Of a DNA stretch of 64,000 nucleotides, positions 1 through 9,976 are shown piece after piece. Position numbers and translations under genes: made by a program. The stretch comes from Oscillospiraceae bacterium (lineage in GTDB: Bacteria > Bacillota > Clostridia > Oscillospirales > UBA929). Below the pieces are notes generated by a model that did no database searches, was not told the DNA's origin, and saw only the letters and a program-made list of their open reading frames with translations. Location: the NCBI GenBank assembly GCA_009782215.1, contig WRKO01000001.1:1-64000 (forward strand), read 5' to 3'. The stretch's first letter is position 1. Every line of letters starts with the position of its first letter.

Positions 1-1
1 A

Positions 2-784
2 TATGATTACGGATTAAGGCATATAACAACAGAGCAGATTACGGCAGATGCTGTCAGAGGCTATTTTGAGCCTGTGCGATTCCCATACTTTTTCATTGAC
101 TTTGATGTGATGGGGCTTTGGGTGTTTGCTTATATCGCTGGCATAGCGGCGTTTATAATACTACTCGGTCACTTTTTTTACTATATTGACCGCAAGCTAT
201 ATAAAAAGAATCAGCAATCAGAAATCCATCATCTCCCACCGTCAAAATGTAATGCCCCGGTTATTACGGTAATATCGCTGATAACCGCAGCTATGTTACT
301 TTTTGCGGCGGGACTCGGCGCACATCATGTTTTGCGAATGGACGAATACAGCAAAGCCAAGTGGCTTGAATACGAAAACATAGTTTTGAGAGTTGGACGA
401 TATATGCACGAGTCAGGTGACCCGAACAAATATATCACGGTTTACGATGACAAAACCATTCAAGTATTCGGGTTTGATTATTATGAATTTAATATAAATG
501 ACGTGAGGTTTTTGGATGAACTTGCTGAAGAGCCAAGCGATGAATGGCGGGAAAGCCTTATAGGTGCAGTTTTAGAGCGAAGCGAGCAGTATAAGCAAAG
601 AGGAGAATACAGTGATGATTTGTCCGAGGTTTTTGACAATGACGGCAACCTTTTACAAGAAAGGATGTTTTCTATAGAAGTTAATATCGGCGAAGATAAT
701 TGGTGTTGGCATCCAATTTTCCAATATATCAACGACAGTACGATAGGCTTCTTTGACGGCTTATACAAATACCGTGAGTTTTAG
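2..784 (+). CDS. hypothetical two-TM membrane protein, 5' partial
   Basis: The reading frame is open from base 2 to the stop at 784, so the true start lies left of the window. The GTG at 74 is the first internal candidate but has no convincing ribosome binding site. Two hydrophobic segments are visible: one with LWVFAYIAGIAAFIILL shortly after the left end, and one with VISLITAAMLLFAAGLGAHH. A charged soluble C-terminal domain of about 130 residues follows (motifs such as YITVYDDKTIQVFGFDYYEF). I recognise no family. The region is AT-richer than the atp operon that follows, which suggests accessory DNA. Function unknown. Confidence 0.6.
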   Translation, partial: YDYGLRHITTEQITADAVRGYFEPVRFPYFFIDFDVMGLWVFAYIAGIAAFIILLGHFFYYIDRKLYKKNQQSEIHHLPPSKCNAPVITVISLITAAMLLFAAGLGAHHVLRMDEYSKAKWLEYENIVLRVGRYMHESGDPNKYITVYDDKTIQVFGFDYYEFNINDVRFLDELAEEPSDEWRESLIGAVLERSEQYKQRGEYSDDLSEVFDNDGNLLQERMFSIEVNIGEDNWCWHPIFQYINDSTIGFFDGLYKYREF

Positions 785-860
785 TATAAGCATTATCTGC
801 GCCGTCCTATATAGGAGCGGACGGGTTTGACCTATTATTTTTCAGGAGAGAGGCTTTTTT

Positions 861-1490
861 ATGAAAAATATAATCATTGCGGGCTGGAGCAGAACCGGCA
901 AAACAACATTGGCGAGAAAACTAAATGAAGAGCTGCAATATTTCGTCGTCAGTCTTGATAATATTGTCGCCGCGTTCGGAAGGGCATATCCGCAGTTAGA
1001 CATCAGGCTTAATTGGAATTACGAGAAGACCACAGCCAATATCGCGCCCTTCCTCGGCCACTTCCTTGGCATATTTTCCGCCGCCCACGACGCCGCGGAT
1101 GAACAAAATTTGCGGACACGCGCTATAAAAGGCAATAGGTTTGTGCTGGAAGGAGGGTATTTTCATTTTGATACAATATTGTCCATTCTGGGTATGTATA
1201 AAATAGAGGAGTTAAAAGACCATTTTGTGCTTATAGGCTTGGTGCAAAACAACAAAACGGTGGATGAGTTTATCCGTGATTTCAAGAAATACGATACGGA
1301 AGACGATTGGACATATGGCTTTAGCGAGGACGCCCTTAGAGAAATAAGCGAGGACGCTGTTATAATGAACCAAAAAATGACGGATACCTTAACGAAGCGC
1401 GGCTTTGCGATTTATGATACATCGAAGGAGCGGGAGCAGGTTTTTGACAAAATCGTGGCGGATATTGCATCGAAAAGGAGCCCGTTATGA
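861..1490 (+). CDS. P-loop NTPase / small-molecule kinase-like protein
   Basis: A 209-residue protein with a Walker A motif at residues 8-15 (GWSRTGKT, pattern GxxxxGKT) directly after a short beta strand (KNIIIA). This is the usual start of an adenylate-kinase or AAA-type ATP-binding fold. Downstream are LEGGYFHFD and FVLIGLVQNN, plausible core strands, and a C-terminal helical part. The size and the N-terminal P-loop fit a nucleotide, sugar or aminoglycoside kinase-like NTPase, but the substrate cannot be read from the sequence. The ATG at 861 follows an AGGAGAGAGG ribosome binding site. It lies between a membrane protein and an XRE regulator on the same strand. Confidence is good for the fold, low for function. 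Confidence 0.7.
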   Translation: MKNIIIAGWSRTGKTTLARKLNEELQYFVVSLDNIVAAFGRAYPQLDIRLNWNYEKTTANIAPFLGHFLGIFSAAHDAADEQNLRTRAIKGNRFVLEGGYFHFDTILSILGMYKIEELKDHFVLIGLVQNNKTVDEFIRDFKKYDTEDDWTYGFSEDALREISEDAVIMNQKMTDTLTKRGFAIYDTSKEREQVFDKIVADIASKRSPL

Positions 1491-1612
1491 GCGGGGCGCT
1501 TGGCCTCTTAACGCCGGGTTTAAGTTGATGGGTGAAAGATATATCTCCGCTATATGGCAGCGCGGGGTTGTTTCTGGTAATATTGACGTATCTTTACTCA
1601 CAGGAGGTCATT

Positions 1613-2296
1613 ATGCTGGACAATATTCAAATAGGGAATCACATCACCTTTTTGCGCAAGCAGAAAAAAATGACGCAGGAGGACTTGGCGGAGACGCTGG
1701 GAATATCCGTGCAGTCAATCAGCAAATGGGAAAACGGGCACGCTCTTCCCGAAACGGCAACGCTTCCATTGCTGTCGCAAGCCTTGGGCTGCTCAATCGA
1801 CTCAATATTGTTGCCGATTGCCACACGGGACAAAGACTTTCAAAGTTTTGCGAATGCGGTAGGCGGGGAGCAGGGCGAGCTTGCGCTGCGGTTGTACGGC
1901 AAGCTGAAAGAAAGGTTTGATTTTACCGTGAGCTACAGCAATGAATTTTATCTGTTTGAGCATGTAACAAAAGGCGCTTCCGCTGCATTCCATATCCCGG
2001 CGCAGGACGATTTTCTGATACGATTAGACGTCTGCGAAGGCCGCATTGTTTCGAGGATAACGCTGCAAAACTGCTCTAAATACATGGACTTGATTGACGC
2101 CATGCCGGAGCATATTAAAAAGAGCTTCAGGTGTAACGATTGCAAGTGCTGTAGCAACAGCGACTGCCCGTATACGATGGTGTATACATTTGAGGGGGTT
2201 GATTACCGGCAATGTCATTTTATCGGAGCTGATGTATCTTCGGCTGACGATGTGGAGAACCTTTTCGCGTTGGTGTGCGCGGAGCAGGGCGTGTGA
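1613..2296 (+). CDS. XRE-family transcriptional regulator with C-terminal cysteine cluster
   Basis: A 227-residue DNA-binding regulator. Residues about 5-60 form a Cro/C1-type helix-turn-helix (FLRKQKKMTQEDLAETLG, then VQSISKWENG). The ATG at 1613 was chosen because ACAGGAGGTCATT precedes it; an upstream in-frame start at 1532 has no ribosome binding site. The C-terminal half is not a known ligand domain to me but carries a dense cysteine group (CNDCKCCSNSDC) and another Cys in YRQCHF. That suggests metal binding or redox sensing, which is inference. It stands just before, and convergent with, the end of the atp operon and shares the intervening hairpin terminator. Confidence 0.8.
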   Translation: MLDNIQIGNHITFLRKQKKMTQEDLAETLGISVQSISKWENGHALPETATLPLLSQALGCSIDSILLPIATRDKDFQSFANAVGGEQGELALRLYGKLKERFDFTVSYSNEFYLFEHVTKGASAAFHIPAQDDFLIRLDVCEGRIVSRITLQNCSKYMDLIDAMPEHIKKSFRCNDCKCCSNSDCPYTMVYTFEGVDYRQCHFIGADVSSADDVENLFALVCAEQGV

Positions 2297-2311
2297 ATAA
2301 AACAACGGAAA

Positions 2312-2342
2312 AACACGGCGGGGTTAAGCACCCCGCCGTGTT
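2312..2342 (-). terminator. Rho-independent terminator of the atp operon
   Basis: A perfect 12-bp inverted repeat (AACACGGCGGGG at 2312-2323, CCCCGCCGTGTT at 2331-2342) with a 7-nt loop. Read on the minus strand it is followed by TTTTCCGTTGTTTT, a U-rich tail. It lies 25 bp past the atpC stop. On the plus strand it sits 15 bp past the XRE stop and may act weakly in that direction too. Confidence 0.85.
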
Positions 2343-2366
2343 GGTATCCATTTTCACAAAAAGGCT

Positions 2367-2804
2367 TTACGCGCCTCCGGCTTTGTCTGAGGGGTTGATG
2401 AGCGGGTAGGAACTGACTTCTATCCGTACCAGCGTGCGCCGGATTTTTGCCTGATGCTTTTGGAGTTCAACGTCGTCCTCCTCTTCCTGCACGCGGAGGG
2501 AGAAATAATCCAAGTCCGCGTCGGCGCGCGCGCGGTCGATGTCCTCGGGGAACTGCGCCTCGTTGGTCAGGATGGTCACGACATCGTCTTTGATTTGCAT
2601 CACACCGGCGAAAACGGCGATTTTGCGCTCCGTTCCGTCATTTATGACGCGCAGGGCGCCGTAGTCAAGAACAGCCGAACATTCCGCGTGGCGGGGCAGG
2701 ACGCCCATATCCCCGGTTGAACACCGCGCGACGACCATATCACATTCATCGTCCAGCTTGACGCCCTCCCGCGTGACGATGCGCAGCCGCAGCTTATCCG
2801 CCAT
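2367..2804 (-). CDS. atpC: F1F0 ATP synthase subunit epsilon
   Basis: A 145-residue epsilon subunit of the F1 central stalk, which couples rotation to catalysis and can inhibit ATP hydrolysis. The N-terminal beta-sandwich is recognisable (LRLRIVTREGVKLDDECD, then GDMGVLPRHAE, the conserved GxxGILPxHA region). A two-helix C-terminal domain follows (EDIDRARADADLDYF). It is the last gene of the atp operon, 3 bp after atpD. Its ribosome binding site is weak (GGGTGAATAGCGT before ATG), consistent with translational coupling to atpD. Confidence 0.95.
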   Translation of the reverse strand: MADKLRLRIVTREGVKLDDECDMVVARCSTGDMGVLPRHAECSAVLDYGALRVINDGTERKIAVFAGVMQIKDDVVTILTNEAQFPEDIDRARADADLDYFSLRVQEEEDDVELQKHQAKIRRTLVRIEVSSYPLINPSDKAGGA

Positions 2805-2807
2805 ACG

Positions 2808-4223
<1,416 letters not shown>

Positions 4224-5072
4224 TTATTGTATAGCGTTCGCCCCGCTGACGATTTCGGTGATTTCCTGAGTGATAGCGCCTTGGCGCTTGCGGTTGTATA
4301 CAAGGGTCAAATCGTCGATGATTTCTTCGGCGTTGCGCGCCGCCGCGTCCATGCTGGTCATCCGCGCCGCCTGCTCGCAAACGCCGCTCTCCACCATTGC
4401 GCCGTAAATGACGGTGCTGAGGTACATCGGCACGGCGTAATCCAAAAAGTCCTGTACGCCGGGGTCATAGATGACCTCGCCGCCGGGGACGGCGGAGTCG
4501 CCGCCCAGAGGCAGGAGCTTGCGCGTGCGCGGCTCATGGGATAAAATCGTTTCAAAGTGCGTGTAAGCGATATGAACCTCGTCAACCTCGCCGGATACGA
4601 ACAGTCCGGTGAGGAGCTTGGCGATTTGCTCGGCATCTTCCACCGACGCGGAATCCGCCATCGTGGTAAACCGCCGGATGACGTTTTTGCCCCGCCGCCG
4701 GAAATAATCATTGCCTTTTGCTCCGACGACGACGATATGCTCGCGTGTGCCCGCCTTAGAGCCAATCAGCGCCATCGCCTCTTTGCCCATGTTGAGGTTG
4801 TAGCCGCCGCAAAGCCCGCGGTCTCCGGTGACGACGAGGTAGGCGATGTTTTTGGCCTCGCGTTTTCGGAAGAAGATATGCTCGGCGGCATCGCTGTTAG
4901 AATCAAAGCTCTCCATCAGCTCCAGCATCCCGATGTAGAGCGGGCGGACGGAGTTAAGCTGCGCCTTGGCCCTTTGCAGCTTGGAGGCGGCCACAAGGTT
5001 CATCGCCTTCATAATCTGCTGGGTACTGTTGACGCTGGTGATTCTGCGTTTTATGGCTTTCATTGAGGGCAT
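4224..5072 (-). CDS. atpG: F1F0 ATP synthase subunit gamma
   Basis: A 282-residue central shaft subunit. The N-terminal coiled-coil helix (IKRRITSVNSTQQIMKAM) and the C-terminal helix (EEIIDDLTLVYNRKRQGAIT) are the conserved ends that form the rotor shaft inside the alpha3beta3 hexamer. GDRGLCGGYN is the family signature in the middle domain. The ATG at 5072 follows GGGAGAGCTGTCC. It sits between atpA and atpD with gaps of about 12 bp each side. Confidence 0.97.
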   Translation of the reverse strand: MPSMKAIKRRITSVNSTQQIMKAMNLVAASKLQRAKAQLNSVRPLYIGMLELMESFDSNSDAAEHIFFRKREAKNIAYLVVTGDRGLCGGYNLNMGKEAMALIGSKAGTREHIVVVGAKGNDYFRRRGKNVIRRFTTMADSASVEDAEQIAKLLTGLFVSGEVDEVHIAYTHFETILSHEPRTRKLLPLGGDSAVPGGEVIYDPGVQDFLDYAVPMYLSTVIYGAMVESGVCEQAARMTSMDAAARNAEEIIDDLTLVYNRKRQGAITQEITEIVSGANAIQ

Positions 5073-5084
5073 GGACAGCTCTCC

Positions 5085-6596
5085 CTACTGTTCGGCGTGT
5101 TTGGCGAAAAATTCCTCGACCGCGGCCTTGATTTTTTCCTCCAGCTCGGCGGAAATTTCTTTTTTGTCACGGATTTCGTCGGTGACGGGCTTGTGGCGCT
5201 CCTCGATAAACGTGATGAAGTCCGCTTCGGATTTTTGCACGTCCTCCACGTTTACCTTGGAGAAATACTTGTGGGTCAGCACATAGAGCAGCAAAACCTG
5301 CTTCTCCACCGGCATTGGGGCGTATTGCGGCTGCTTGAGAATCTCGATAATCCGTTCCCCGTGGCGCAGACGCTCCAAGGTGTCCTTGCTCAAGTCGGAG
5401 CCGAACTGCGCGAACGCCGCAAGCTCGCGGTATTGCGCCAGCTCGACGCGCAGGGGGCCGGCAATCTTTTTCATGGCCTTAATCTGCGCCGAGCCGCCCA
5501 CGCGGGAGACGGAGAGTCCGGGGTTGATGGCCGGGCGGATGCCGTTGTTGAACAGCTCCGTTTCAAGGTAAATCTGCCCGTCGGTAATCGAGATGACGTT
5601 GGTGGGGATATACGCGCTGATGTCGCCCGCCTGCGTCTCAATGACCGGCAGCGCCGTCAGCGAACCTCCGCCGCGGGCCTTGCTCAGCTTGGCGGAACGC
5701 TCAAGGAGGCGGGAATGGAGATAAAACACGTCGCCCGGATAGGCTTCGCGGCCCGGCGGGCGGCGAAGCAGCAGGGAAAGCGCGCGGTAGGCGACGGCGT
5801 GCTTGGATAAATCGTCGTAAACGCAGAGGACGTCCTTGCCCGCTTCCATCCATTCCTCGCCGATGGCGCAGCCCGCGTACGGGGCGATGTATTGGAGAGG
5901 GGAGGGGTCGGAGGCGGTGGCGGCGACGACGGTGGTATAGTCCATCGCGCCCGCGTCTTCCAGTGTGCGGACAATCCGCGCCACCGTGCTTGCCTTCTGG
6001 CCGATGGCGATGTAGACGCAGAAGACGCCCTTGCCTTTTTGGTTGATGATGGTATCGACGCAGATGGCCGTCTTGCCGGTCTGGCGGTCGCCGATGATCA
6101 ATTCGCGCTGGCCGCGGCCGATGGGAACCATCGAGTCGATGGCCTTGATGCCGGTTTGCAGCGGCACGTTGACCTCCTCGCGCTCAATAACGCCTGGCGC
6201 GATACGCTCAATCGGGCGCGACGCCGAGGATGTGATGGGGCCTTTGTCGTCGATAGGCTGTCCGAGCGGGTTGACAACCCGGCCCAGCATGGCGTCGCCG
6301 ACCGGCACCGAGGCAATCTGCCCCGTGCGCCTGACCGGGTCGCCCTCCTTAATCAGGGTATCGGAACCCAAAAGGACAACGCCGATGCTGTCCTCGTCAA
6401 GGTTGAACGCGATGCCTTGAACGCCGCCGTAAAACTCCAGCAGCTCGTTGCTCATCACGCTGTCCAGCCCATATACGCGGGCGATGCCGTCGCCGACTTG
6501 GATGACGCTGCCCGCCTCGCTCATATCCAGCTTGGATGCGTAAGACTGGATTTGCTGCTTGATGACGGAACTGATTTCATCGGGTCTGAGCGTCAC
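5085..6596 (-). CDS. atpA: F1F0 ATP synthase subunit alpha
   Basis: The non-catalytic nucleotide-binding subunit of F1, about 503 residues. It has Walker A GDRQTGKT, the conserved [15 protein letters not shown] stretch before it, and [17 protein letters not shown] near the catalytic interface. I place the start at the GTG at 6596, because GAGAGG lies 8 nt upstream; the GTG at 6605 would abut the ribosome binding site. The product then begins [13 protein letters not shown], as in other alpha subunits. It follows atpH by about 20 bp. Confidence 0.97.
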   Translation of the reverse strand: MTLRPDEISSVIKQQIQSYASKLDMSEAGSVIQVGDGIARVYGLDSVMSNELLEFYGGVQGIAFNLDEDSIGVVLLGSDTLIKEGDPVRRTGQIASVPVGDAMLGRVVNPLGQPIDDKGPITSSASRPIERIAPGVIEREEVNVPLQTGIKAIDSMVPIGRGQRELIIGDRQTGKTAICVDTIINQKGKGVFCVYIAIGQKASTVARIVRTLEDAGAMDYTTVVAATASDPSPLQYIAPYAGCAIGEEWMEAGKDVLCVYDDLSKHAVAYRALSLLLRRPPGREAYPGDVFYLHSRLLERSAKLSKARGGGSLTALPVIETQAGDISAYIPTNVISITDGQIYLETELFNNGIRPAINPGLSVSRVGGSAQIKAMKKIAGPLRVELAQYRELAAFAQFGSDLSKDTLERLRHGERIIEILKQPQYAPMPVEKQVLLLYVLTHKYFSKVNVEDVQKSEADFITFIEERHKPVTDEIRDKKEISAELEEKIKAAVEEFFAKHAEQ

Positions 6597-6616
6597 GCGC
6601 CGCACCTCTCTTTCTT

Positions 6617-7144
6617 TTACAGGCTCATTGCGCCTTTTAATTCAGCTAATTGTCTTTTGACCGTCCGGTCGATGAAGAAGCCGTCCGCCTGAATGTGCGC
6701 CCCTCCGATGACCGCCGTGTCTGTTTTGATGATAAGCTCAACCTGTTTGTCCAGCTTTTCCTCTAAAACCTTCTTGAGCGCGCCGGCCTGTTCTTCCGAT
6801 AGCTCGGCCGCCGCCGCCACCTTTGCCGTAGTCATCCTCAAATGCCCCCGAATCATGTCAATCAGCTCGTTGAGGGCGGGGACGGCGAATGTCTCGCGGT
6901 TTTTGTCGATGACCAAGCTGATGAACGCGAGCAGATGCGCGTCGAGCTTGCCGCCGAAAGCCCCTGTGAAGAATTCGCGCTTTTCCCCGGCGGGGATGTG
7001 CGGATGCACCAAAACGCGGCGGCAGTCGCCGTCCGTCAGCGTATTGCGCAGCACCACGGCCTGCGGCAAAACCTCTTCGGGGCTACCGCTCTCCATAATC
7101 AGCTCAAAGAGCGCGGCGGCGTAAAGACCGCTCAGTTTCGCCAT
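6617..7144 (-). CDS. atpH: F1F0 ATP synthase subunit delta
   Basis: A 175-residue peripheral-stalk subunit that links subunit b to the top of F1. The N-terminal helical domain ([17 protein letters not shown]) and the C-terminal half with [19 protein letters not shown] match the OSCP/delta pattern, in which VIGGxxI is the best conserved element. It overlaps the 3' end of atpF by 13 bp, so the two are probably translationally coupled. Normal length, no disruption. Confidence 0.95.
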   Translation of the reverse strand: MAKLSGLYAAALFELIMESGSPEEVLPQAVVLRNTLTDGDCRRVLVHPHIPAGEKREFFTGAFGGKLDAHLLAFISLVIDKNRETFAVPALNELIDMIRGHLRMTTAKVAAAAELSEEQAGALKKVLEEKLDKQVELIIKTDTAVIGGAHIQADGFFIDRTVKRQLAELKGAMSL

Positions 7145-7689
7145 GACAGCTCACCCAGCTCGGCCACTGTTTCGGCAAAGAGCTTGTCCCGCGTGTCGTC
7201 GTCCATGACTTGGGAGATGAACTTTGACGCCATAGCCGCGGAGACCTCGATGATGGCCTGTTTCATTTCGGCTTGCGCGCGCTCCCATTCCATCTTCACG
7301 TTGGCTTGCGCCTTCGCGCGGACGGCGTCGGCCTCAGCCTTCGCCTCGGCCAGAAGCTCCCGGCTTGTGTCGGCCGCTTGCTTGCGCGCCTCGTCAAGGA
7401 TGGCGCCGCGTTCGGCGTCGATATCCCGCAGCTTTTGATCGTAGAGGGTTTTCAGCCCGGTGGCTTTCTCCATCTCTTCGGCGGCATGGCTGAGCTGCCC
7501 CGCGATTTTCTCGGCGCGCTTGGCCAAGAAATTACGCACGGGCTTATACAGGAGCCATGAAAGCACAAAGGCCAATGCGCTGAAGTTGAGCAGACTGATT
7601 CCGATGCTAACCCACATCTGCATATCCAGCCCAAACAGGCGGTTCGGGGGTTCAAGCGCGGGCGCGGCGCTCAGCAAGAAATTCAGCAA
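7132..7689 (-). CDS. atpF: F1F0 ATP synthase subunit b
   Basis: The membrane-anchored peripheral stalk. One transmembrane helix near the N-terminus (WVSIGISLLNFSALAFVLSW) is followed by a long charged coiled coil rich in Ala, Glu and Lys (EILDEARKQAADTSRELLAE-type repeats) to the C-terminus, as expected for b. The start is uncertain. A TTG at 7689 lies 8 nt after GAGAGG and is preferred; the GTG at 7698 overlaps that site. About 185 residues. Confidence 0.95.
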   Translation of the reverse strand: MLNFLLSAAPALEPPNRLFGLDMQMWVSIGISLLNFSALAFVLSWLLYKPVRNFLAKRAEKIAGQLSHAAEEMEKATGLKTLYDQKLRDIDAERGAILDEARKQAADTSRELLAEAKAEADAVRAKAQANVKMEWERAQAEMKQAIIEVSAAMASKFISQVMDDDTRDKLFAETVAELGELSWRN

Positions 7690-7728
7690 AAGGGTCACCT
7701 CTCTCTAGTAAGGTGGTGTGCGCGAGGC

Positions 7729-8031
7729 TCAGCCCAGCCCGAAAAGCTCGATAAATCTGCCGACAAACGGGTTGGCGTAGAGCAGAAGGAACGCGATGAG
7801 AAGACCGTAGATACCGCCGGTCTCCGAGATGCCGCTGCTGATGAACATGGTGGTGGTCAGGGCGCCCTTGGCTTCGGGCTGGCGCGCGATGGACTCAACC
7901 GTTTTCGCGCCGATATAGCCTTGCCCGGCGGCGGTGATGGTTGCGGAGAGGACGGCAATTCCGGCGCCGAGCGCCGACCAAGACATGACTGTTGCCAGAT
8001 GTTCCGCCAGAATGAGTTGTTCAGGTGACAT
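7729..8031 (-). CDS. atpE: F1F0 ATP synthase subunit c, predicted Na+-binding type
   Basis: A 100-residue c-ring subunit with two transmembrane helices joined by the polar loop ARQPEAKG. The ion-carrying carboxylate is Glu70 in SGISETGGIY. Gln37 (in GQGY), Glu70, Thr71 and Tyr75 occupy the spacing of the Na+ ligand set known from Ilyobacter c11 (Gln32, Glu65, Ser66, Tyr70), so Na+ rather than H+ coupling is predicted. The ion specificity is inference. The ATG at 8031 has a strong GGAGGAATCTAAC site, stronger than its neighbours, as expected for the most abundant subunit. Confidence 0.96.
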   Translation of the reverse strand: MSPEQLILAEHLATVMSWSALGAGIAVLSATITAAGQGYIGAKTVESIARQPEAKGALTTTMFISSGISETGGIYGLLIAFLLLYANPFVGRFIELFGLG

Positions 8032-8088
8032 GTTAGATTCCTCCGTTTTCTTTAGATTGCGTTATATCAATGGAATTGGCGCGCTCAA

Positions 8089-8796
8089 TCATTCGGTTTC
8101 CGCCGCGGCGGAGATGAAAGCGAGGGAGAGAACGGTGAAAATGAAGGCTTGCAGGATGCCGGAGAAGAGGTCGAAGTACATATGGAGCGGGACGGGGAAG
8201 AGGACGCGGATGAAAACCGGCGCTATCCCGTAAAGCAACCCAAGCAGAATCGTTCCCGAGAGGATATTTCCGAACATACGGAAGGAGAGGGAAACGGGCC
8301 GCGCGAGTTCCCCGATGATGTTGAGCGGGAACAAAAGCAGATTGGGGATTTTCCCTTTGGCCATATACGGCTCGAAGAAGCTCTTGAGGTAGCCGGCTCC
8401 GCGGTATCTCACGCCCATGACGTGTATCAGCACGAACGTCACGATGGCGAACGCGAAGCAGACGGCCCAGTCGGACGAGGGCGGGCGGAGGAAAAAGACG
8501 CCGCATATGTTGCCGAGGAGAAGAAAGGCGAAAACGGTGAAATACCAGTTTCCCAAAAACATCAGCTTGGGATCCGCGTTGGTTTTGAGGAAGCTGTCGA
8601 AGGTTTCTACAATCAGCTCGATGAAATTTTGAAAGCCGCCGGGTACGTCCTTGAAATTTTTGAGCGCGATTCGGACGGCGATGGCCAAGGCAATCAGCGC
8701 GCCCATGATAATCCATGTCGTCACGTGCGTCTCGGTAATCCAAATCTCAAAGCCGCCGATTTCAAAGCGCCACAGATGGATGATATCGAAGTTCAA
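8089..8796 (-). CDS. atpB: F1F0 ATP synthase subunit a
   Basis: The stator channel subunit, 235 residues and strongly hydrophobic with five to six membrane helices. The essential arginine lies in SLSFRMFGNILSG (helix 4), and the last helix ends TVLSLAFISAA. The start is a TTG at 8796 that overlaps the TGA of the preceding AtpI gene (TTGA), with GGAGGGAGACAATCC upstream. The essential Arg is present, so the channel is predicted functional. Confidence 0.96.
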   Translation of the reverse strand: MNFDIIHLWRFEIGGFEIWITETHVTTWIIMGALIALAIAVRIALKNFKDVPGGFQNFIELIVETFDSFLKTNADPKLMFLGNWYFTVFAFLLLGNICGVFFLRPPSSDWAVCFAFAIVTFVLIHVMGVRYRGAGYLKSFFEPYMAKGKIPNLLLFPLNIIGELARPVSLSFRMFGNILSGTILLGLLYGIAPVFIRVLFPVPLHMYFDLFSGILQAFIFTVLSLAFISAAAETE

Positions 8797-9218
8797 GGAT
8801 TGTCTCCCTCCTCTTCATCGTCGCCGATTTTTCTGAATTTTAAGGAATACGCGGCAAATTGAAAGGTCAGTATGCCGACGCACGCGCCCAACAGGTCGAG
8901 AAACGGGATATAGTGCGCCGCCGCCAAGACCCCCGCCGTGAAGAAAAGCCGTATCACAGACTGTCCGCGGAAATAGGTTCTTCCCGCGTTCGGGTCGGTC
9001 ATCTCAACGGTGTTTTTGACCATCCGGTCAATCATGCGCACCTTGAGGACATTGAACGCCGCCGCCCAGAATACGCCGGCCACGAACAACATACCGCCAC
9101 CCGCGTCGCCGTATACAAAAAACCAGACCGCAAACCCGGCCGCGGCGGCGATAAGCGCGCCGGTGAGGATGACCGGAATCATTTTTCTGGCAGCGCCGGA
9201 TAGCTTCATCGTTTTCAC
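8793..9218 (-). CDS. atpI: ATP synthase subunit I-like membrane protein
   Basis: A 141-residue protein with about four transmembrane segments (IPVILTGALIAAAAGFAVWF, MLFVAGVFWAAAFNVLKV, IRLFFTAGVLAAAHYIPFL and LLGACVGILTFQFAAYSL). Position between AtpZ and subunit a, size and topology fit AtpI, the accessory protein implicated in c-ring assembly and Mg2+/Ca2+ handling. The sequence itself is poorly conserved in this family, so the call leans on context. The C-terminus is acidic (DDEEEGD). The start is GTG at 9218 or ATG at 9209. Confidence 0.8.
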   Translation of the reverse strand: MKTMKLSGAARKMIPVILTGALIAAAAGFAVWFFVYGDAGGGMLFVAGVFWAAAFNVLKVRMIDRMVKNTVEMTDPNAGRTYFRGQSVIRLFFTAGVLAAAHYIPFLDLLGACVGILTFQFAAYSLKFRKIGDDEEEGDNP

Positions 9219-9221
9219 CGT

Positions 9222-9446
9222 TCAGCGATTCCCCAAATCCATGATGTACTTGACGCCCGCTCCCACGCCGAGCAGGGAGCATACCAGCAGCAGCCACGGT
9301 GAAGTGCCGAGCAGCCCGTCCAGCCATCTGCCGAGGAAAACCCCAATGGCGACGCATACGGCGACGGTGATGCCTATCTGCGAAAGCAGGGCGAACGCCT
9401 TGGCGAAGCTGCCGAGGGTGCTGAAATCCTTTTTGTTGCGGGCCAT
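9222..9446 (-). CDS. atpZ: AtpZ-like small membrane protein, first gene of atp operon
   Basis: A 74-residue protein with two transmembrane helices separated by a short loop (IGITVAVCVAIGVFLGRWLD, then PWLLLVCSLLGVGAGVKYIM). GxxxGxxLD in the first helix and the GxxxG-type second helix are typical of the AtpZ/F0F1-ATPase assembly family, reported to form divalent-cation channels with AtpI. The ATG at 9446 follows GGGAGGCTGAAGCAT. It opens the operon directly after the promoter at 9480-9508. Confidence 0.85.
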   Translation of the reverse strand: MARNKKDFSTLGSFAKAFALLSQIGITVAVCVAIGVFLGRWLDGLLGTSPWLLLVCSLLGVGAGVKYIMDLGNR

Positions 9447-9479
9447 ATGCTTCAGCCTCCCGCAAAGTATAACAGGTAA

Positions 9480-9508
9480 AGTATAACAGAATAATTTCGA
9501 GCCGTCAA
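9480..9508 (-). promoter_or_regulatory. sigma-A promoter of the atp operon
   Basis: On the minus strand TTGACG (9508-9503) and TATACT (9485-9480) are separated by exactly 17 bp, about 30 bp upstream of atpZ. A second TATACT sits at 9471-9466 because the 12-mer AAAGTATAACAG (plus strand) is directly repeated at 9464-9475 and 9478-9489. Confidence 0.8.
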
Positions 9509-9515
9509 TTTATTT

Positions 9516-9914
9516 TTACATGTCTAAGCAATATTTCACGCGGCTGAACAGAATCGCCGGCGCGAAGGGTTTCATAATAACCTCAAGCGCCCCCGCCTCC
9601 ACGGCGCGGGAGAGTCTTTTGTCATCAGTAAGCCCTGTGATGAAGATGACGGGGATGCCGCTCCATTGAGGGGACGCTTTCAGCTTGGCCATCGCCTCAA
9701 GCCCGTCCATTTCGGGCATTTCGATATCCAGCAGAATCAAGTCGGGCTGCTTTTTCTCCAAGAGCGAAAACATTTTAGCGGCCGAATGCATGGTCAGCAC
9801 ATCATATTCCGCCTCCAGCGCGGAAGCGGCCAGCATCAAATGGGTGTCGTTGTCGTCCACGACGAACACCTTTTTTTGATTCGGCCTTTTGCTGCAAGAT
9901 GCACAGCTCTGCAT
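9516..9914 (-). CDS. stand-alone CheY-like receiver protein
   Basis: A 132-residue single-domain response regulator with no output domain. The acidic pair is in VFVVDDND, the phospho-acceptor Asp in LILLDIEMPEMDG, the conserved Thr region in VIFITGLTD and the Lys in VIMKPF. A short N-terminal extension carries three cysteines (MQSCASCSKR), unusual for CheY. The receiver closely resembles that of the HD-GYP regulator at 44246-45292 (shared LILLDIEMPEM, GLEA and TGLTD), so both may answer to related kinases. The ATG at 9914 follows GAGAGGAGTCTGATT. It is monocistronic with its own promoter. Confidence 0.9.
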   Translation of the reverse strand: MQSCASCSKRPNQKKVFVVDDNDTHLMLAASALEAEYDVLTMHSAAKMFSLLEKKQPDLILLDIEMPEMDGLEAMAKLKASPQWSGIPVIFITGLTDDKRLSRAVEAGALEVIMKPFAPAILFSRVKYCLDM

Positions 9915-9947
9915 AATCAGACTCCTCTCATCATCGTGTTGCCTTTA

Positions 9948-9976
9948 ATGATAACAACAAAGTTCACAAAAGTCAA
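9948..9976 (-). promoter_or_regulatory. promoter of the receiver gene with flanking inverted repeats
   Basis: On the minus strand TTGACT (9976-9971), a 17-bp spacer, then TATCAT (9953-9948), 33 bp before the ATG. TTCACAA (9963-9969) in the spacer and TTGTGAA (9982-9988) form an inverted repeat around the -35 box. A further TTTGTG-GAAAT-CACAAA palindrome lies upstream at 10015-10031. Confidence 0.7.
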
